From Collinsella tanakaei (GTDB taxonomy: Bacteria > Actinomycetota > Coriobacteriia > Coriobacteriales > Coriobacteriaceae): DNA of 62,236 nt. A model generated the notes under the pieces. That model was not told the origin of the DNA. It made no database searches and saw only the letters and a program-made list of their open reading frames with translations. Both the position numbers and the translations under genes were made by a program. Every line of letters starts with the position of its first letter. The first letter of the stretch is position 1. Shown piece by piece: positions 43,282 to 51,736 of the stretch. The stretch is taken from contig NZ_JACJKB010000014.1 in NCBI RefSeq assembly GCF_016900375.1, forward strand, positions 1 to 62,236, in the 5' to 3' direction.

Positions 43282-44484
43282 CTAGGAGTGCAGGGTCTCG
43301 AGAAGCGCCTCGGCCACCTCGATGCAATCGCCCACGACCTTGTAGTGCGCGGCGCCGAATATCGGAGCGTCGGGGTCGTCGTTCACCGCGATGACGGTCT
43401 GGGCACCGCCGATGCCCGCCAGGTGCTGGATGGCGCCGGACACGCCGAGGCTCACCAGCAGCTTGGGCGCCACCGACACGCCGGTCTGCCCCACCTGGTG
43501 CGGGTACTCGAGCCAACCCGACTCCACGAGCGGGCGGGTGCAGCCGAGTTTCGCGCCGAGCGCGTCTGCGAGCTCGCGCATGAGCGGCAGATTCTTCTTG
43601 GACCCGATGCCGCGACCGACGACCAGCAGGCGCTCGGCATCGGCGATCGACGCACCCGCATCGGCAGTCTCGTACCCGAGCACGCGCACGCGCGGCACCA
43701 CGCTGTCGTCGAGCGAGACCTCGCTCACCGTGCCCATCCGCGTGCTGTCGAACTCGGGCGCCGCGAACACGCCGGGGCGGACCGTCGCCATCTGCGGACG
43801 ATGCGCCGGGCACACGATCGTGGCCATCAGGTTGCCGCCGAACGCGGGGCGCGTCTGCTGCAAAAGACCTGTCTCGGGGTCCATGGCGAGCACGGTGCAG
43901 TCGGCGGTAAGACCCGTCTGCAGACGGACCGCCACGCCGGGCGCGAGCTCGCGGCCGAACGCCGTCGCGCCGTAGAGGATCGCCTCGGGCTTGCGCGGGC
44001 GCGCAAGGTCGCAAATCCAACGCGCGAACACCTCGGCATCGCGGTGGGCAAGCCGCTCGTCGCGGCAAACGAGCACCTCGTCGGCACCCGCGGCGATCAG
44101 CAGCTCCTCGTTGGCCGAGGGCGCCTCCGCCCCCTCGCCGAGCACCGCGGACACGCGGCAGCCGCGCTCGGCGGCGAGCTCGCGGGCACGCCCGAGCAGC
44201 TCGAACGCCACGGGAAGCACGCGCCCCTCGTCGTCGACCTGTGCGAACACCCAGATACCCGCATACGACGCGAGCTCGGCGGCATCGGCCCGCTCGTCCT
44301 TCTCGATCGAGATCGCATCCACCGGGCAGGCATCGACGCACGACCCGCAGAACACGCAGGAATCCGTGGGGCGCGCAAAGCGGTTCGGCCGTTCCCCCAC
44401 GAGCTCGATTCCCGCCGACGCGCACGCCTTGACGCAGCGGCCGCACCCGATGCACAGCTCGCGATCGACCATCAACCCGCTCAT
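43282..44484 (-). CDS. lctC: EtfA-type flavoprotein with N-terminal ferredoxin domain (LctC-like)
   Basis: A 400-residue electron transfer flavoprotein alpha subunit. The first 60 residues carry two 4Fe-4S motifs (CIGCGRCVKAC and CVFCGSCVDACP); the rest is EtfA, with the FAD-binding C-terminal stretch VGRGIGSKKNLPLM, SGWLEYPHQVGQTGVSVAPK and SGAIQHLAGI. In Acetobacterium LctC has this ferredoxin-EtfA layout and passes electrons between ferredoxin, NAD and lactate. The ATG at 44484 overlaps the etfB stop (ATGA) with GGAGG seven bases ahead. Confidence 0.93.
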   Translation of the reverse strand: MSGLMVDRELCIGCGRCVKACASAGIELVGERPNRFARPTDSCVFCGSCVDACPVDAISIEKDERADAAELASYAGIWVFAQVDDEGRVLPVAFELLGRARELAAERGCRVSAVLGEGAEAPSANEELLIAAGADEVLVCRDERLAHRDAEVFARWICDLARPRKPEAILYGATAFGRELAPGVAVRLQTGLTADCTVLAMDPETGLLQQTRPAFGGNLMATIVCPAHRPQMATVRPGVFAAPEFDSTRMGTVSEVSLDDSVVPRVRVLGYETADAGASIADAERLLVVGRGIGSKKNLPLMRELADALGAKLGCTRPLVESGWLEYPHQVGQTGVSVAPKLLVSLGVSGAIQHLAGIGGAQTVIAVNDDPDAPIFGAAHYKVVGDCIEVAEALLETLHS

Positions 44485-45281
44485 CGGCATGCCTCCTCAA
44501 TCAGCGTGGCCAGCGCCGCTGCCTGCTCGGCAGCCGTGCCCTCAACGGGCACCGCCTCATGGGCGCGCTCAGGAACGAACGAACGGACCACCTGCGTCGG
44601 CGATCCCGCAAGCCCCGTGCGCGTCGGATCGGCCTTCACGTCGGCGGCCGTCCTCACCGCCACCGGCGCGTCCTCCGCCGCAAGCACGCCCGCGATGCTC
44701 GGCATCCGAAGCTGCGCGGCATCCTTTGCCACCGTGATGACGGCGGGCAGCTCGACCTCAACGAACTCGCGGCCGGCATCGGTTGCCCGCTCGGCGGACA
44801 GAACCTTCCCGCACAGCTCGACCAGGCGCTCGACCCCCGCGATGCAGGGCACGTCGAGTGCGCCGGCAAGCTCGGGACCGATCTGCGCCGTGTCGCCATC
44901 GACCGCCATCTTGCCGCAGATAACAAGATCGACGGGCGCCCCCATGCTCTCGATGCCGCAGGTGAGCGCATAGGCCGTCGCAAGCGTGTCGGCGCCCGCG
45001 AAGGCACGATCCGAAAGCAAAAGACCGTCGTCGGCACCGCGGGCGATGCAGTCGCGCAGCAGCCGTTCCGTGTCGGGGATGCCCATCGACAGCACGGTCA
45101 CGTCCACGTGCTCACCCGCCGCGGCGCGCTCGTCCTTGATGCGCAGGGCGAGCTCGAGCGCCGTGGCGTCAAACGGGTTCACGACCGCCTGGCGCCCGTC
45201 GCGCACGATGGTGTTGGTCACGGGGTCCATCTTGACCTCCGTGGTGGAGGGGACCGCTTTCACGCACACCACGATCCGCAT
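44481..45281 (-). CDS. lctB: EtfB-type flavoprotein (LctB-like)
   Basis: Electron transfer flavoprotein beta subunit, 266 residues. Starts MRIVVCVKAVPSTTEVKMDP, typical of EtfB of electron-bifurcating complexes, which carry a second FAD instead of AMP. VTVLSMGIPDTERLLRDCIARG and GKMAVDGDTAQIGPELAGAL are family segments. Starts three bases after the dehydrogenase stop codon; overlaps etfA. Confidence 0.94.
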   Translation of the reverse strand: MRIVVCVKAVPSTTEVKMDPVTNTIVRDGRQAVVNPFDATALELALRIKDERAAAGEHVDVTVLSMGIPDTERLLRDCIARGADDGLLLSDRAFAGADTLATAYALTCGIESMGAPVDLVICGKMAVDGDTAQIGPELAGALDVPCIAGVERLVELCGKVLSAERATDAGREFVEVELPAVITVAKDAAQLRMPSIAGVLAAEDAPVAVRTAADVKADPTRTGLAGSPTQVVRSFVPERAHEAVPVEGTAAEQAAALATLIEEACR

Positions 45282-45284
45282 GGG

Positions 45285-46886
45285 CTATGCACCCCTTTCA
45301 CACGTCTCGAGTTCGAACAGATTGCCCTGACCCAGCTGAAGATAGGGGTCGAGCTGCCGCTTGAGCGAGGCCATCTCGCAGATATGCTGCTCGCCGTACA
45401 TCACCGCCAAGAAGCTCCGCTTGAGCTTGCCCACGCCATGCTCCGCCGACACCGCGCCGCCCATGTCCGTGACCGCACGGGCCCACTTCTCGAACAGGCG
45501 CTTTCCCGCTGCGTAGTCCGCGGTGTTGCGCGGCAGCACGTTGACGTGCAGGTGGTTGTTGCCGATATGCCCCCAGGCGGCCGACTCGAGCCCGGCTGCG
45601 GCGAGGTCGGCGCGGTAGAGCGCCATCACGTCGCGCAGGCGCTCGTCGGGTACCGACATGTCGCTGCCGAGCTTGGTGATCGTGGGGTCGGTGCGGCGGC
45701 GCTCGTCGATAAGCATGTTGACGCTCTCGGGCACGGCATGGCGGAAGAACCGCTGCGTCTCGCGGTCGATGTCGGTGCGGCCGACCCAGGTGGCAGCATT
45801 CGAGCCACCGCAATCGCGCGCGATATCGCCCAAGCGCGCAAGCTCAGCGAGCGCCTGCTCGCGAGAGGAGCACGCGAGCTCAACATACACGCAGCACGAC
45901 CAGGCATCGTCCATCGCGGGCAGCGCCGAGAACGCCGTGCTACGCTCGCGCTGGCGGCGCAGGATGTTCAGGGCGTCGGCGTCGAAATACTCGATAGCGC
46001 AGGCGTCCGACAGCACGGGGCGCACGGCGCAGGTGAAGTCGATCGCATCGGACTCGCTTGCAAAGAAGCAGTTCACACCCCAGCTCACGGCCGGCGTCGG
46101 CATCAGCGCGAGTTCGAGTTCGCAGATGATACCGAGCGTGCCGTCGGAGCCGATGAAGAGGTCGATGGCGTCCATGTCGTCCTCCACGAAGTAGCCCGAG
46201 GCGTTCTTCGTGCAGGGCATGGTGTAGGTCGGAAGGTCCAGCTCCAGCGTGCGGCCGGACTCCGTGGCAAGCGTCAGGCGACGGGCCCTCGCGCGCACCT
46301 CGCCGCGGCGCAGCGCGACGACGTCGCCGTCGGCGAGCGCCACGCGCAGCGCGCGAACGTGCGGGCGCATGGGGCCATAGGCGTAGCTGCGCGCGCCCGA
46401 GGCGTTGCAGGCCGCCATACCGCCCACGCACGCCGAGGTCTCGGTCGGGTCGGTGGGAAAGAACTGCTCGGGGCCGGCATATAGCTCCTCGAGCGCATCG
46501 AGGCTCGCGCGGTCCCAGCCATCGGTGGGAACGGTGTGGCGAGCCAGGTGCCGACGGAGCTCGGAAAGGATCACGCCAGGCTGCACGCGCAGCAGGTAGG
46601 TTCCATCTTCATCGCGGGAAAGCCCAAGATAGGCGGTCGCGCGCGACAGGTTCATGACGTGCCCGCCCGACGGCACCGCGCCCGCGGCGAGACCCGTGCG
46701 CGCGCCCTGCACCGTGATGGCAACCGGCTTGCCATCGGCGCCGGAGACCCCGTGCAGGCTACGCAGCACCGAACGGATCTCGTCCTCGGTTCGGGGAAAC
46801 GATATGGAATCGGCCGTGCCCACGCTGCGCGATTCATCGCGCAGATACTCTCCGAATTCCGGAGTCATCGGCAACATATCCACCAT
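45285..46886 (-). CDS. lctD: FAD-linked lactate dehydrogenase-like oxidase (LctD-like)
   Basis: A 533-residue GlcD/D-lactate dehydrogenase-type flavoprotein. The PCMH FAD-binding domain contains VQGARTGLAAGAVPSGGHV and TETSACVGGMAACNASGARS; the C-terminal cap has WGHIGNNHLHVNVLP and the family motif SAEHGVGKLKRS. First gene of a unit with EtfB and ferredoxin-EtfA, hence the inferred role in lactate oxidation coupled to NAD and ferredoxin. In Acetobacterium the order is lctB-C-D, here D-B-C. Glycolate or other 2-hydroxyacids are alternative substrates. Confidence 0.88.
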   Translation of the reverse strand: MVDMLPMTPEFGEYLRDESRSVGTADSISFPRTEDEIRSVLRSLHGVSGADGKPVAITVQGARTGLAAGAVPSGGHVMNLSRATAYLGLSRDEDGTYLLRVQPGVILSELRRHLARHTVPTDGWDRASLDALEELYAGPEQFFPTDPTETSACVGGMAACNASGARSYAYGPMRPHVRALRVALADGDVVALRRGEVRARARRLTLATESGRTLELDLPTYTMPCTKNASGYFVEDDMDAIDLFIGSDGTLGIICELELALMPTPAVSWGVNCFFASESDAIDFTCAVRPVLSDACAIEYFDADALNILRRQRERSTAFSALPAMDDAWSCCVYVELACSSREQALAELARLGDIARDCGGSNAATWVGRTDIDRETQRFFRHAVPESVNMLIDERRRTDPTITKLGSDMSVPDERLRDVMALYRADLAAAGLESAAWGHIGNNHLHVNVLPRNTADYAAGKRLFEKWARAVTDMGGAVSAEHGVGKLKRSFLAVMYGEQHICEMASLKRQLDPYLQLGQGNLFELETCERGA

Positions 46887-47204
46887 AGCGCGCCTTTCTT
46901 TATCAAACTAAAGCGTCACGGATTCCAAAGTATACAGAAACGGCCGAAGTCTATACGGATGGCTCCCGATTATGACAAGCACGTGAACAGAGGGTTACGG
47001 GCTTCGCGGCATGCGAAAACCGCCCGGAGGCGCCTGCCCGCACGCGCGATTCATGGGGATATACCGCTGTTTTCGGGCCCGCCGCCGGGTCCATGCTGGC
47101 ACGTTTGGGCGGCGGTAAGGCCATGCGCGAGGGGCGGTAAGATTCGGCTGATAGGCTGGCAGCACCCGTTGCCGCAGGCGTGACCTGCGAAGAAGGAGGA
47201 TGCC
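46887..47204. other. Divergent gap upstream of the lct-like operon
   Basis: No gene is visible. The left half holds the promoter for the minus-strand lct-like operon; the right half is GC-rich with an inverted stretch around GGGGCGGTAAG (47131) but no clear promoter for the small plus-strand gene. Confidence 0.5.
46950..46978 (-). promoter_or_regulatory. Promoter of the lct-like operon
   Basis: TTGTCA (-35, 46973-46978) and TATAGA (-10, 46950-46955) are spaced by exactly 17 bases. A second -10-like TATACT lies 20 bases downstream. The start codon is about 60 bases away. Confidence 0.65.
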
Positions 47205-47471
47205 ATGGCCCTGTATTTTCCCCAGCACAAGCTCGCGCTCGACATCGTGGACGACCCGCACAGCTCGCCGATCGACGCCGATGCGTTTCCGGGGCTTACC
47301 GTCGTGCCCGTCACGCACGATGAGGTGACGGGGCCAGCCGCAGCGCGGCGGCTCGTGCGCAAGCTCTCGCGCCGTGGCTGGATGGGCGCCCCGAGGTTGC
47401 AGGCACCGCACGACGACCTCGCCAGCCTGATCGAGGAGGCAGCCGGCCGGCAGCAGGATTCCAGCCGATAG
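47205..47471 (+). CDS. Small protein of unknown function (88 residues)
   Basis: I do not recognise this protein. It has a very strong ribosome binding site (AAGGAGG, seven bases before ATG), which argues that it is real. The N terminus ALYFPQHKLALDIVDDPHSS resembles the first strand of endonuclease-like (DUF559-type) folds, but the length is far short and the rest is basic. It could be a remnant. It precedes the DUF554 gene on the same strand. Confidence 0.6.
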   Translation: MALYFPQHKLALDIVDDPHSSPIDADAFPGLTVVPVTHDEVTGPAAARRLVRKLSRRGWMGAPRLQAPHDDLASLIEEAAGRQQDSSR

Positions 47472-47584
47472 CGCCCCTGCCAGGCCGCCTCTCCCCAACC
47501 CCCGCGCCGCCGTTTGCTACCATGGCTTTCGACATCGAAACCCATGCGTCGCTGCGGCGGCGCCTTGTTTTGCGGAGTTGGCAC

Positions 47585-48304
47585 ATGATCGGACTGGGAA
47601 CGCTCATCAACGTCGCCTGCATCCTCGCCGGCGGTATCTTCGGCTTGCTCGGCGGGCGCTTTCTCGTGCCGCGCGTGCAGGAGACCCTCATGAAGGCGAC
47701 GGGCCTCTGCGTCATCTTCGTCGGGCTTTCGGGCACGCTCGAGGAGATGCTCGCGATCCAGGACGGCGCGCTCGCCACGGGCGGCACCGCCATGATGATC
47801 GTCTCGTTTGCCCTGGGCTCTGCCATCGGCGAGTTCATCGACCTCGACGACCGCTTCGAGCAGCTCGGTGTCTGGCTCAAGCAGAAGACCGGCAGCACCG
47901 ACGACGCGAGCTTCGTCAACGGCTTCGTGAACACCTCGCTTACCGTGAGCATCGGCGCCATGGCCATCGTCGGGTCCATCCAAGACGGCATCGCGGGCGA
48001 TTGGACCACCCTCGCGCTCAAAGGCGCGCTCGATGCCATCATCGTCTGCGTGATGAGCGCATCGTTCGGGCGCGGTTGCCTGTTCTCGGCGCTGCCTGTA
48101 GCGGCGATCCAAGGCTCCATCACCCTGCTCGCCCAGCCCATTCGCCCGATCATGACCGCCGCGGCGCTTTCTAACCTCTCGCTGGTGGGATCGATGCTCA
48201 TCTTCTGCGTGGGCGTGAACCTGATCTGGAAGGGGACGTTCAAGCCGGCGAACATGCTGCCCGCGGTGGTCGTCGCCGTCATCTGGGCGCTCATCGCGCC
48301 GTAG
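47585..48304 (+). CDS. DUF554-family membrane protein
   Basis: A 239-residue integral membrane protein with about six to seven hydrophobic segments. GLGTLINVACILAGGIFGLL at the N terminus, GSAIGEFIDLDDRFEQLG and VNTSLTVSIGAMAIVGSIQDG match the DUF554 family (YdfK-like), whose function is unknown. GGAG lies seven bases before the chosen ATG; the frame extends 21 codons upstream without a site. Confidence 0.88.
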   Translation: MIGLGTLINVACILAGGIFGLLGGRFLVPRVQETLMKATGLCVIFVGLSGTLEEMLAIQDGALATGGTAMMIVSFALGSAIGEFIDLDDRFEQLGVWLKQKTGSTDDASFVNGFVNTSLTVSIGAMAIVGSIQDGIAGDWTTLALKGALDAIIVCVMSASFGRGCLFSALPVAAIQGSITLLAQPIRPIMTAAALSNLSLVGSMLIFCVGVNLIWKGTFKPANMLPAVVVAVIWALIAP

Positions 48305-48345
48305 GGGCTGTGAGGGATTCGCCCGCCCTGAACACCCGTTACAGC

Positions 48346-48383
48346 GGAGCGCCCGGCTCGCATGTGTGCGAACCGGGCGCTCC
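48346..48383. terminator. Bidirectional hairpin between DUF554 and def
   Basis: GGAGCGCCCGGCTCGCA pairs with TGCGAACCGGGCGCTCC (one mismatch) around TGTG in the convergent gap. AAATCGTTTT follows on the plus side. Confidence 0.8.
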
Positions 48384-48405
48384 AAATCGTTTTGCCAGCT
48401 ACAGG

Positions 48406-48825
48406 CTACACGAGCCTGCCGTTGCAGTGATCGATCATGTGCTGGATCATCTGGGCCTCCCAATCGGCGAAGTCACCGCGACGGTGCTTGAGCTCGCCGT
48501 CGACCAGCTCGTCGTAGTTGACCTTGATCTTGATGAAGCGCGTGACCTTGTGGGCATCCTCGAGCGACAGGCAGCGCTCCTCGCACTTGAAGGCGCCGAG
48601 GCCGAGCAGCATCTTGGGGTTGTACATCACGTGGACCTGGTCGTCGTCATCCTTGTAGACGGCGAGCGCCTTGGTGACGCCGATCTGGTTAGCAGCCAGG
48701 CAGACCGCGTCGTCGATGGAGTTCATCGTATCGATAAGGTCCTGCGCGATCGCGGCGTCATCGGCCGTGGCGGGCTCGCAGGGCTGGGAGAGGATGGCTT
48801 CGTCGTGCACGAGCTCTTTAATCAT
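48406..48825 (-). CDS. def: Peptide deformylase-like protein with altered active site
   Basis: A 139-residue member of the peptide deformylase family, which removes formyl groups from new proteins. All three motifs are recognisable but changed: motif 1 reads VCLAANQIGV (41-50; usual GxGLAAxQ), motif 2 EERCLS (82-87; usual EGCLS, metal ligand Cys85 kept) and motif 3 QHMIDH (128-133), in which the catalytic Glu of HExxH is Met130. The metal ligands His129 and His133 remain. Possibly inactive as a deformylase or with another role. AAAGGA precedes the start. Confidence 0.85.
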   Translation of the reverse strand: MIKELVHDEAILSQPCEPATADDAAIAQDLIDTMNSIDDAVCLAANQIGVTKALAVYKDDDDQVHVMYNPKMLLGLGAFKCEERCLSLEDAHKVTRFIKIKVNYDELVDGELKHRRGDFADWEAQMIQHMIDHCNGRLV

Positions 48826-48978
48826 GAAGAGGTCCTTTCGGATGGGTTCGTTCGGTGCGCCGCGGGGCGCTCCACGATAGTAGCGTAAATCGGCAGGGCC
48901 GCTCTCCAAAGAGCGTCCCCTCACCCAAAATAGCGTAGGATATCGCATGTCCCATCGGCCCATTGCTTGCGAGGCCCC

Positions 48979-49599
48979 ATGCTGAACATCGTGCTCTTCG
49001 AACCCGAGATTCCCGCCAACACCGGCAACATCGGACGCACCTGCGTCGTCACGGGCACGCGGCTCCATCTGATCGAGCCTCTGGGCTTCTCGCTCGACAG
49101 CAAGATGCTGCATCGCGCCGGCCTCGGCTACTGGGAGAACCTCGACGTTCGAGTCCATGCTTCATGGGACGCGTTCCTGGACGCCTGCAACCTGCGCGGC
49201 GCGCACGCGGGCAGCCGGCTCCATCTGCTGACCAAGAAAGCCCAGCGCACCTACGCTCAGAGCACCTATCGCGATGGCGACTATCTCGTGTTCGGAAAGG
49301 AGAGCTCGGGCATTCCCGAGCGTATTCTCGCGGAGCTTCCCGGCTGCTGCGAGCGCATCCCCATGCTGCCCGACCGCGATTCGCTCGCGAACCGCGCGCA
49401 GTGGGAGGCCCACGAACAGGAGCTCCATGCGGGCGCAGGCGATAATGCGGCCGCCTCTCCCCTGCTGCAGCAGGATATCTGTGGCAATTTCATCGATCCG
49501 GACGACTACCGCATCAGCGCGCTCAACCTTTCGAACGCAGCGGCCGTTGTCCTGTACGAGGCGCTGCGCCAGACCGGATTTCCGGGCATGGAGGCCTAG
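48979..49599 (+). CDS. trmL: tRNA (cytidine/uridine-34-2'-O)-methyltransferase
   Basis: SPOUT-family enzyme that methylates the wobble ribose of tRNA-Leu isoacceptors, such as the tRNA-Leu(CAA) at 2.2 kb. Typical motifs are LNIVLFEPEIPANTGNIGRTC, HLIEPLGFSLDSKMLHRAGLGYW, LVFGKESSGIPE and the C-terminal knot segment ALNLSNAAAVVLYEALRQ. At 206 residues it is longer than E. coli TrmL (157) owing to an insertion between about 140 and 180. The start is the ATG giving the normal N terminus. Confidence 0.93.
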   Translation: MLNIVLFEPEIPANTGNIGRTCVVTGTRLHLIEPLGFSLDSKMLHRAGLGYWENLDVRVHASWDAFLDACNLRGAHAGSRLHLLTKKAQRTYAQSTYRDGDYLVFGKESSGIPERILAELPGCCERIPMLPDRDSLANRAQWEAHEQELHAGAGDNAAASPLLQQDICGNFIDPDDYRISALNLSNAAAVVLYEALRQTGFPGMEA

Positions 49600-49654
49600 C
49601 GGCCGCACCGAAACGGCCCCGCTGCACCTCGTCGGAGGGCGTCGCTGGGCGGCG

Positions 49655-49829
49655 CTGGCAAAAGTTGTAACTTGAGCATTTTTCTGGCACCCTATCACCC
49701 CGACAGACCGTCCTCTTTTCGCCTCGTTGAGGCTCAAATCGGGCTCTTTGGCATCCGAAAGCCTCCTGATTCGGTCATGGGGCTCGACCGAAAAATGCTC
49801 AAGTTACAATTCCTGCCAGTCAGCGGACC
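49655..49829. repeat. Element with 28-base inverted ends
   Basis: About 175 bases bounded by inverted repeats: left GTAACTTGAGCATTTTTC and right GAAAAATGCTCAAGTTAC, extended outward with a few mismatches (GGCAAAAGTT against AATTCCTGCC). It lies between convergent trmL and purF, like the two MITE-like copies, but the ends differ. The rest of 49600-50161 shows no gene. Confidence 0.8.
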
Positions 49830-50102
49830 TAAATCGGCCCCAATCGACGCTGCCGACCAACCACACTGGCTGAAAAGGCGACTTTTGTACCGCGCGCAAC
49901 GGCTTCGGGAACCTAGCTTGCCCGTATAAGCCGCGATACAGTGATAGGTTAAGAGCGTTTGTCCGCCTTGGCCGATATTGTAAGTCCGTTCTGTCCGTTT
50001 ATATGAACAGCCCGGGTACACAACTCGCATTTTCAGCCAAGCAGCTCAAACCAAAGCTTCGACCGATGCACCCCGCCAGCATGAAACGCCCCGTTTTGCC
50101 AA

Positions 50103-50136
50103 GAAAAGCCCGCCGAGGCGCAACACCTCGACGGGC
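50103..50136 (-). terminator. Terminator of purF
   Basis: Minus-strand GCCCGTCGAGG and CCTCGGCGGGC (one G-T pair) around a 7-base loop, followed by TTTTCTT. Confidence 0.9.
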
Positions 50137-50161
50137 CGAACAGACTTGGCGAGTATAAAAC

Positions 50162-51592
50162 CTACTCCTTGCCGTTCCAGCAGTAGGTGCAGACCTTCGA
50201 GGGGTCGATGCCGATCGCCTCGAGCATGCCGGGCAACGACTGATAGCCGAGGCTGTCGAAGCCGAGCTGCTCGCAGATGCGGCGCAGCATGCAGCCGCCG
50301 CGCTCGGTGGAGCTGTCGGCGTACTCGTCGAGATGCTTGTCGCCCTCGGGACCCTCGAGCTCGCGCACGACGCGGCGCGCGATGAGGTCCATATCGGACT
50401 TGCCGCGCGAGAACGACAGGTACTTGCAGCTAAACATGATGGGCGGGCACGCAGAGCGCATGTGCACCTCTTTGGCGCCGGCCTCGTACAGGAAGTTCAC
50501 GGTCTTGCCGAGCTGCGTGCCGCGCACGATGGAGTCGTCGACGAACAGGAGCTTCTTGTCCTTGATGAGCTCGGGCACGGGGATCTGCTTCATCTCGGCG
50601 ATGCGGTTGCGCACGCTCTGGTTGGACGGCATGAAGGAGCGCGACCAGGTAGGCGTGTACTTGATGAACGGGCGGGCGAAGGTGGCGCCGCACTCGTTGG
50701 CGTAGCCGATGGCGTGCGGCAGGCCCGAATCGGGCACGCCGGCAACGTAATCGACCTCGGGCAGCGTGCCGGCGGCAGCCTCGTCGCGAGCCATGATATG
50801 GCCGTTGCGGTAGCGCATGACCTCGACGTTCACGCCCTCGTAGTTCGAGTTGGGATATCCGTAGTACACCCAGAGGAACGCGCAGATTTTCATCTCGGTG
50901 CCCGCGGGCGCCATGGTCTCGTAGCCGTCGGCGGTGATGCGCACGATCTCGGCAGGGCCGAGCTCGTACTCGTCCTCGTAGCCAAGCTTGTGGTAGACGA
51001 ACGACTCGAACGAGATGCAGTAGCCTTGGCCCTCGATGTCGCGGCCGATGAGCACGGGCAGGCGACCCATGCGGTCGCGGGCGGCGAAGATGGTGCCGTC
51101 CTCGGTCATGACCAGCAGGGTGAGCGAGCCCTCGACCACTGACTGCGCGAACATGATGCCCTCGACCAGGTCTTCCTTCTGGTTGATGAGCGCCGCGACG
51201 AGCTCGGTGCCGTTGACCGCACCCGAGCTCATGGCCATGAACTGCGCGCCGCCCTGGTCGAAATACTGCTCGATGAGCTGGTTGGCGTTGTTGATGATGC
51301 CGACGGTCGTGATGGCGAACACGCCGTGGCGGGAGCGCACCAGTAGCGGCTGGGGATCGGTGTCGCTGATGCAGCCGATGCCGCTCGTGCCATGGAAGCG
51401 GGCGAGGTCGGCGTCGAAGCGAGAACGGAACGGCGTGTTCTCGATGGAGTGGATCTCCTTCTGGAAGCCACCCGTCCCCTCGCAGATCACCATACCGGCA
51501 CGTCGCGTACCGAGATGCGAGTGGTAGTCAACGCCGAAGAACACATCGAGCACCACGTCGCGCTTGGACGTTGCGCCAAAGAATCCGCCCAT
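50162..51592 (-). CDS. purF: PurF-like amidophosphoribosyltransferase without catalytic Cys
   Basis: PurF makes phosphoribosylamine from PRPP and glutamine, the first step of purine synthesis. The 476 residues show a class II glutaminase-like N-terminal half (DYHSHLGTRRAGM, NGTELVAALI) and a phosphoribosyltransferase half with the PRPP loop LLFVDDSIVRGTQLGKTV and a C-terminal cysteine-containing tail (CMLRRICEQLG, CTYCWNG). The N terminus is MGGFFG where PurF has MCGI/VG: the cysteine nucleophile at position 2 is glycine. AGGAGGG at normal distance fixes this start. Glutamine use is therefore doubtful; ammonia is an alternative donor. Confidence 0.88.
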   Translation of the reverse strand: MGGFFGATSKRDVVLDVFFGVDYHSHLGTRRAGMVICEGTGGFQKEIHSIENTPFRSRFDADLARFHGTSGIGCISDTDPQPLLVRSRHGVFAITTVGIINNANQLIEQYFDQGGAQFMAMSSGAVNGTELVAALINQKEDLVEGIMFAQSVVEGSLTLLVMTEDGTIFAARDRMGRLPVLIGRDIEGQGYCISFESFVYHKLGYEDEYELGPAEIVRITADGYETMAPAGTEMKICAFLWVYYGYPNSNYEGVNVEVMRYRNGHIMARDEAAAGTLPEVDYVAGVPDSGLPHAIGYANECGATFARPFIKYTPTWSRSFMPSNQSVRNRIAEMKQIPVPELIKDKKLLFVDDSIVRGTQLGKTVNFLYEAGAKEVHMRSACPPIMFSCKYLSFSRGKSDMDLIARRVVRELEGPEGDKHLDEYADSSTERGGCMLRRICEQLGFDSLGYQSLPGMLEAIGIDPSKVCTYCWNGKE

Positions 51593-51736
51593 ACCTTGCC
51601 CTCCTGTTGGGATTTCGGAACCCAACAAGTATAGAGTGGCGGCGGGGCGTCGCATCAGGGCATCGGCAATTTCACACGGTTATGATTTTCCGCGCGCAGG
51701 CAAAGCGGCATAACGGACAGCTGCGACGATCTTCAC

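Noticed and set aside
49672-49929. 85-codon frame inside the trmL-purF gap
   Set aside because: Starts at TTG within the inverted end of the repeat element, no ribosome binding site, no homology.
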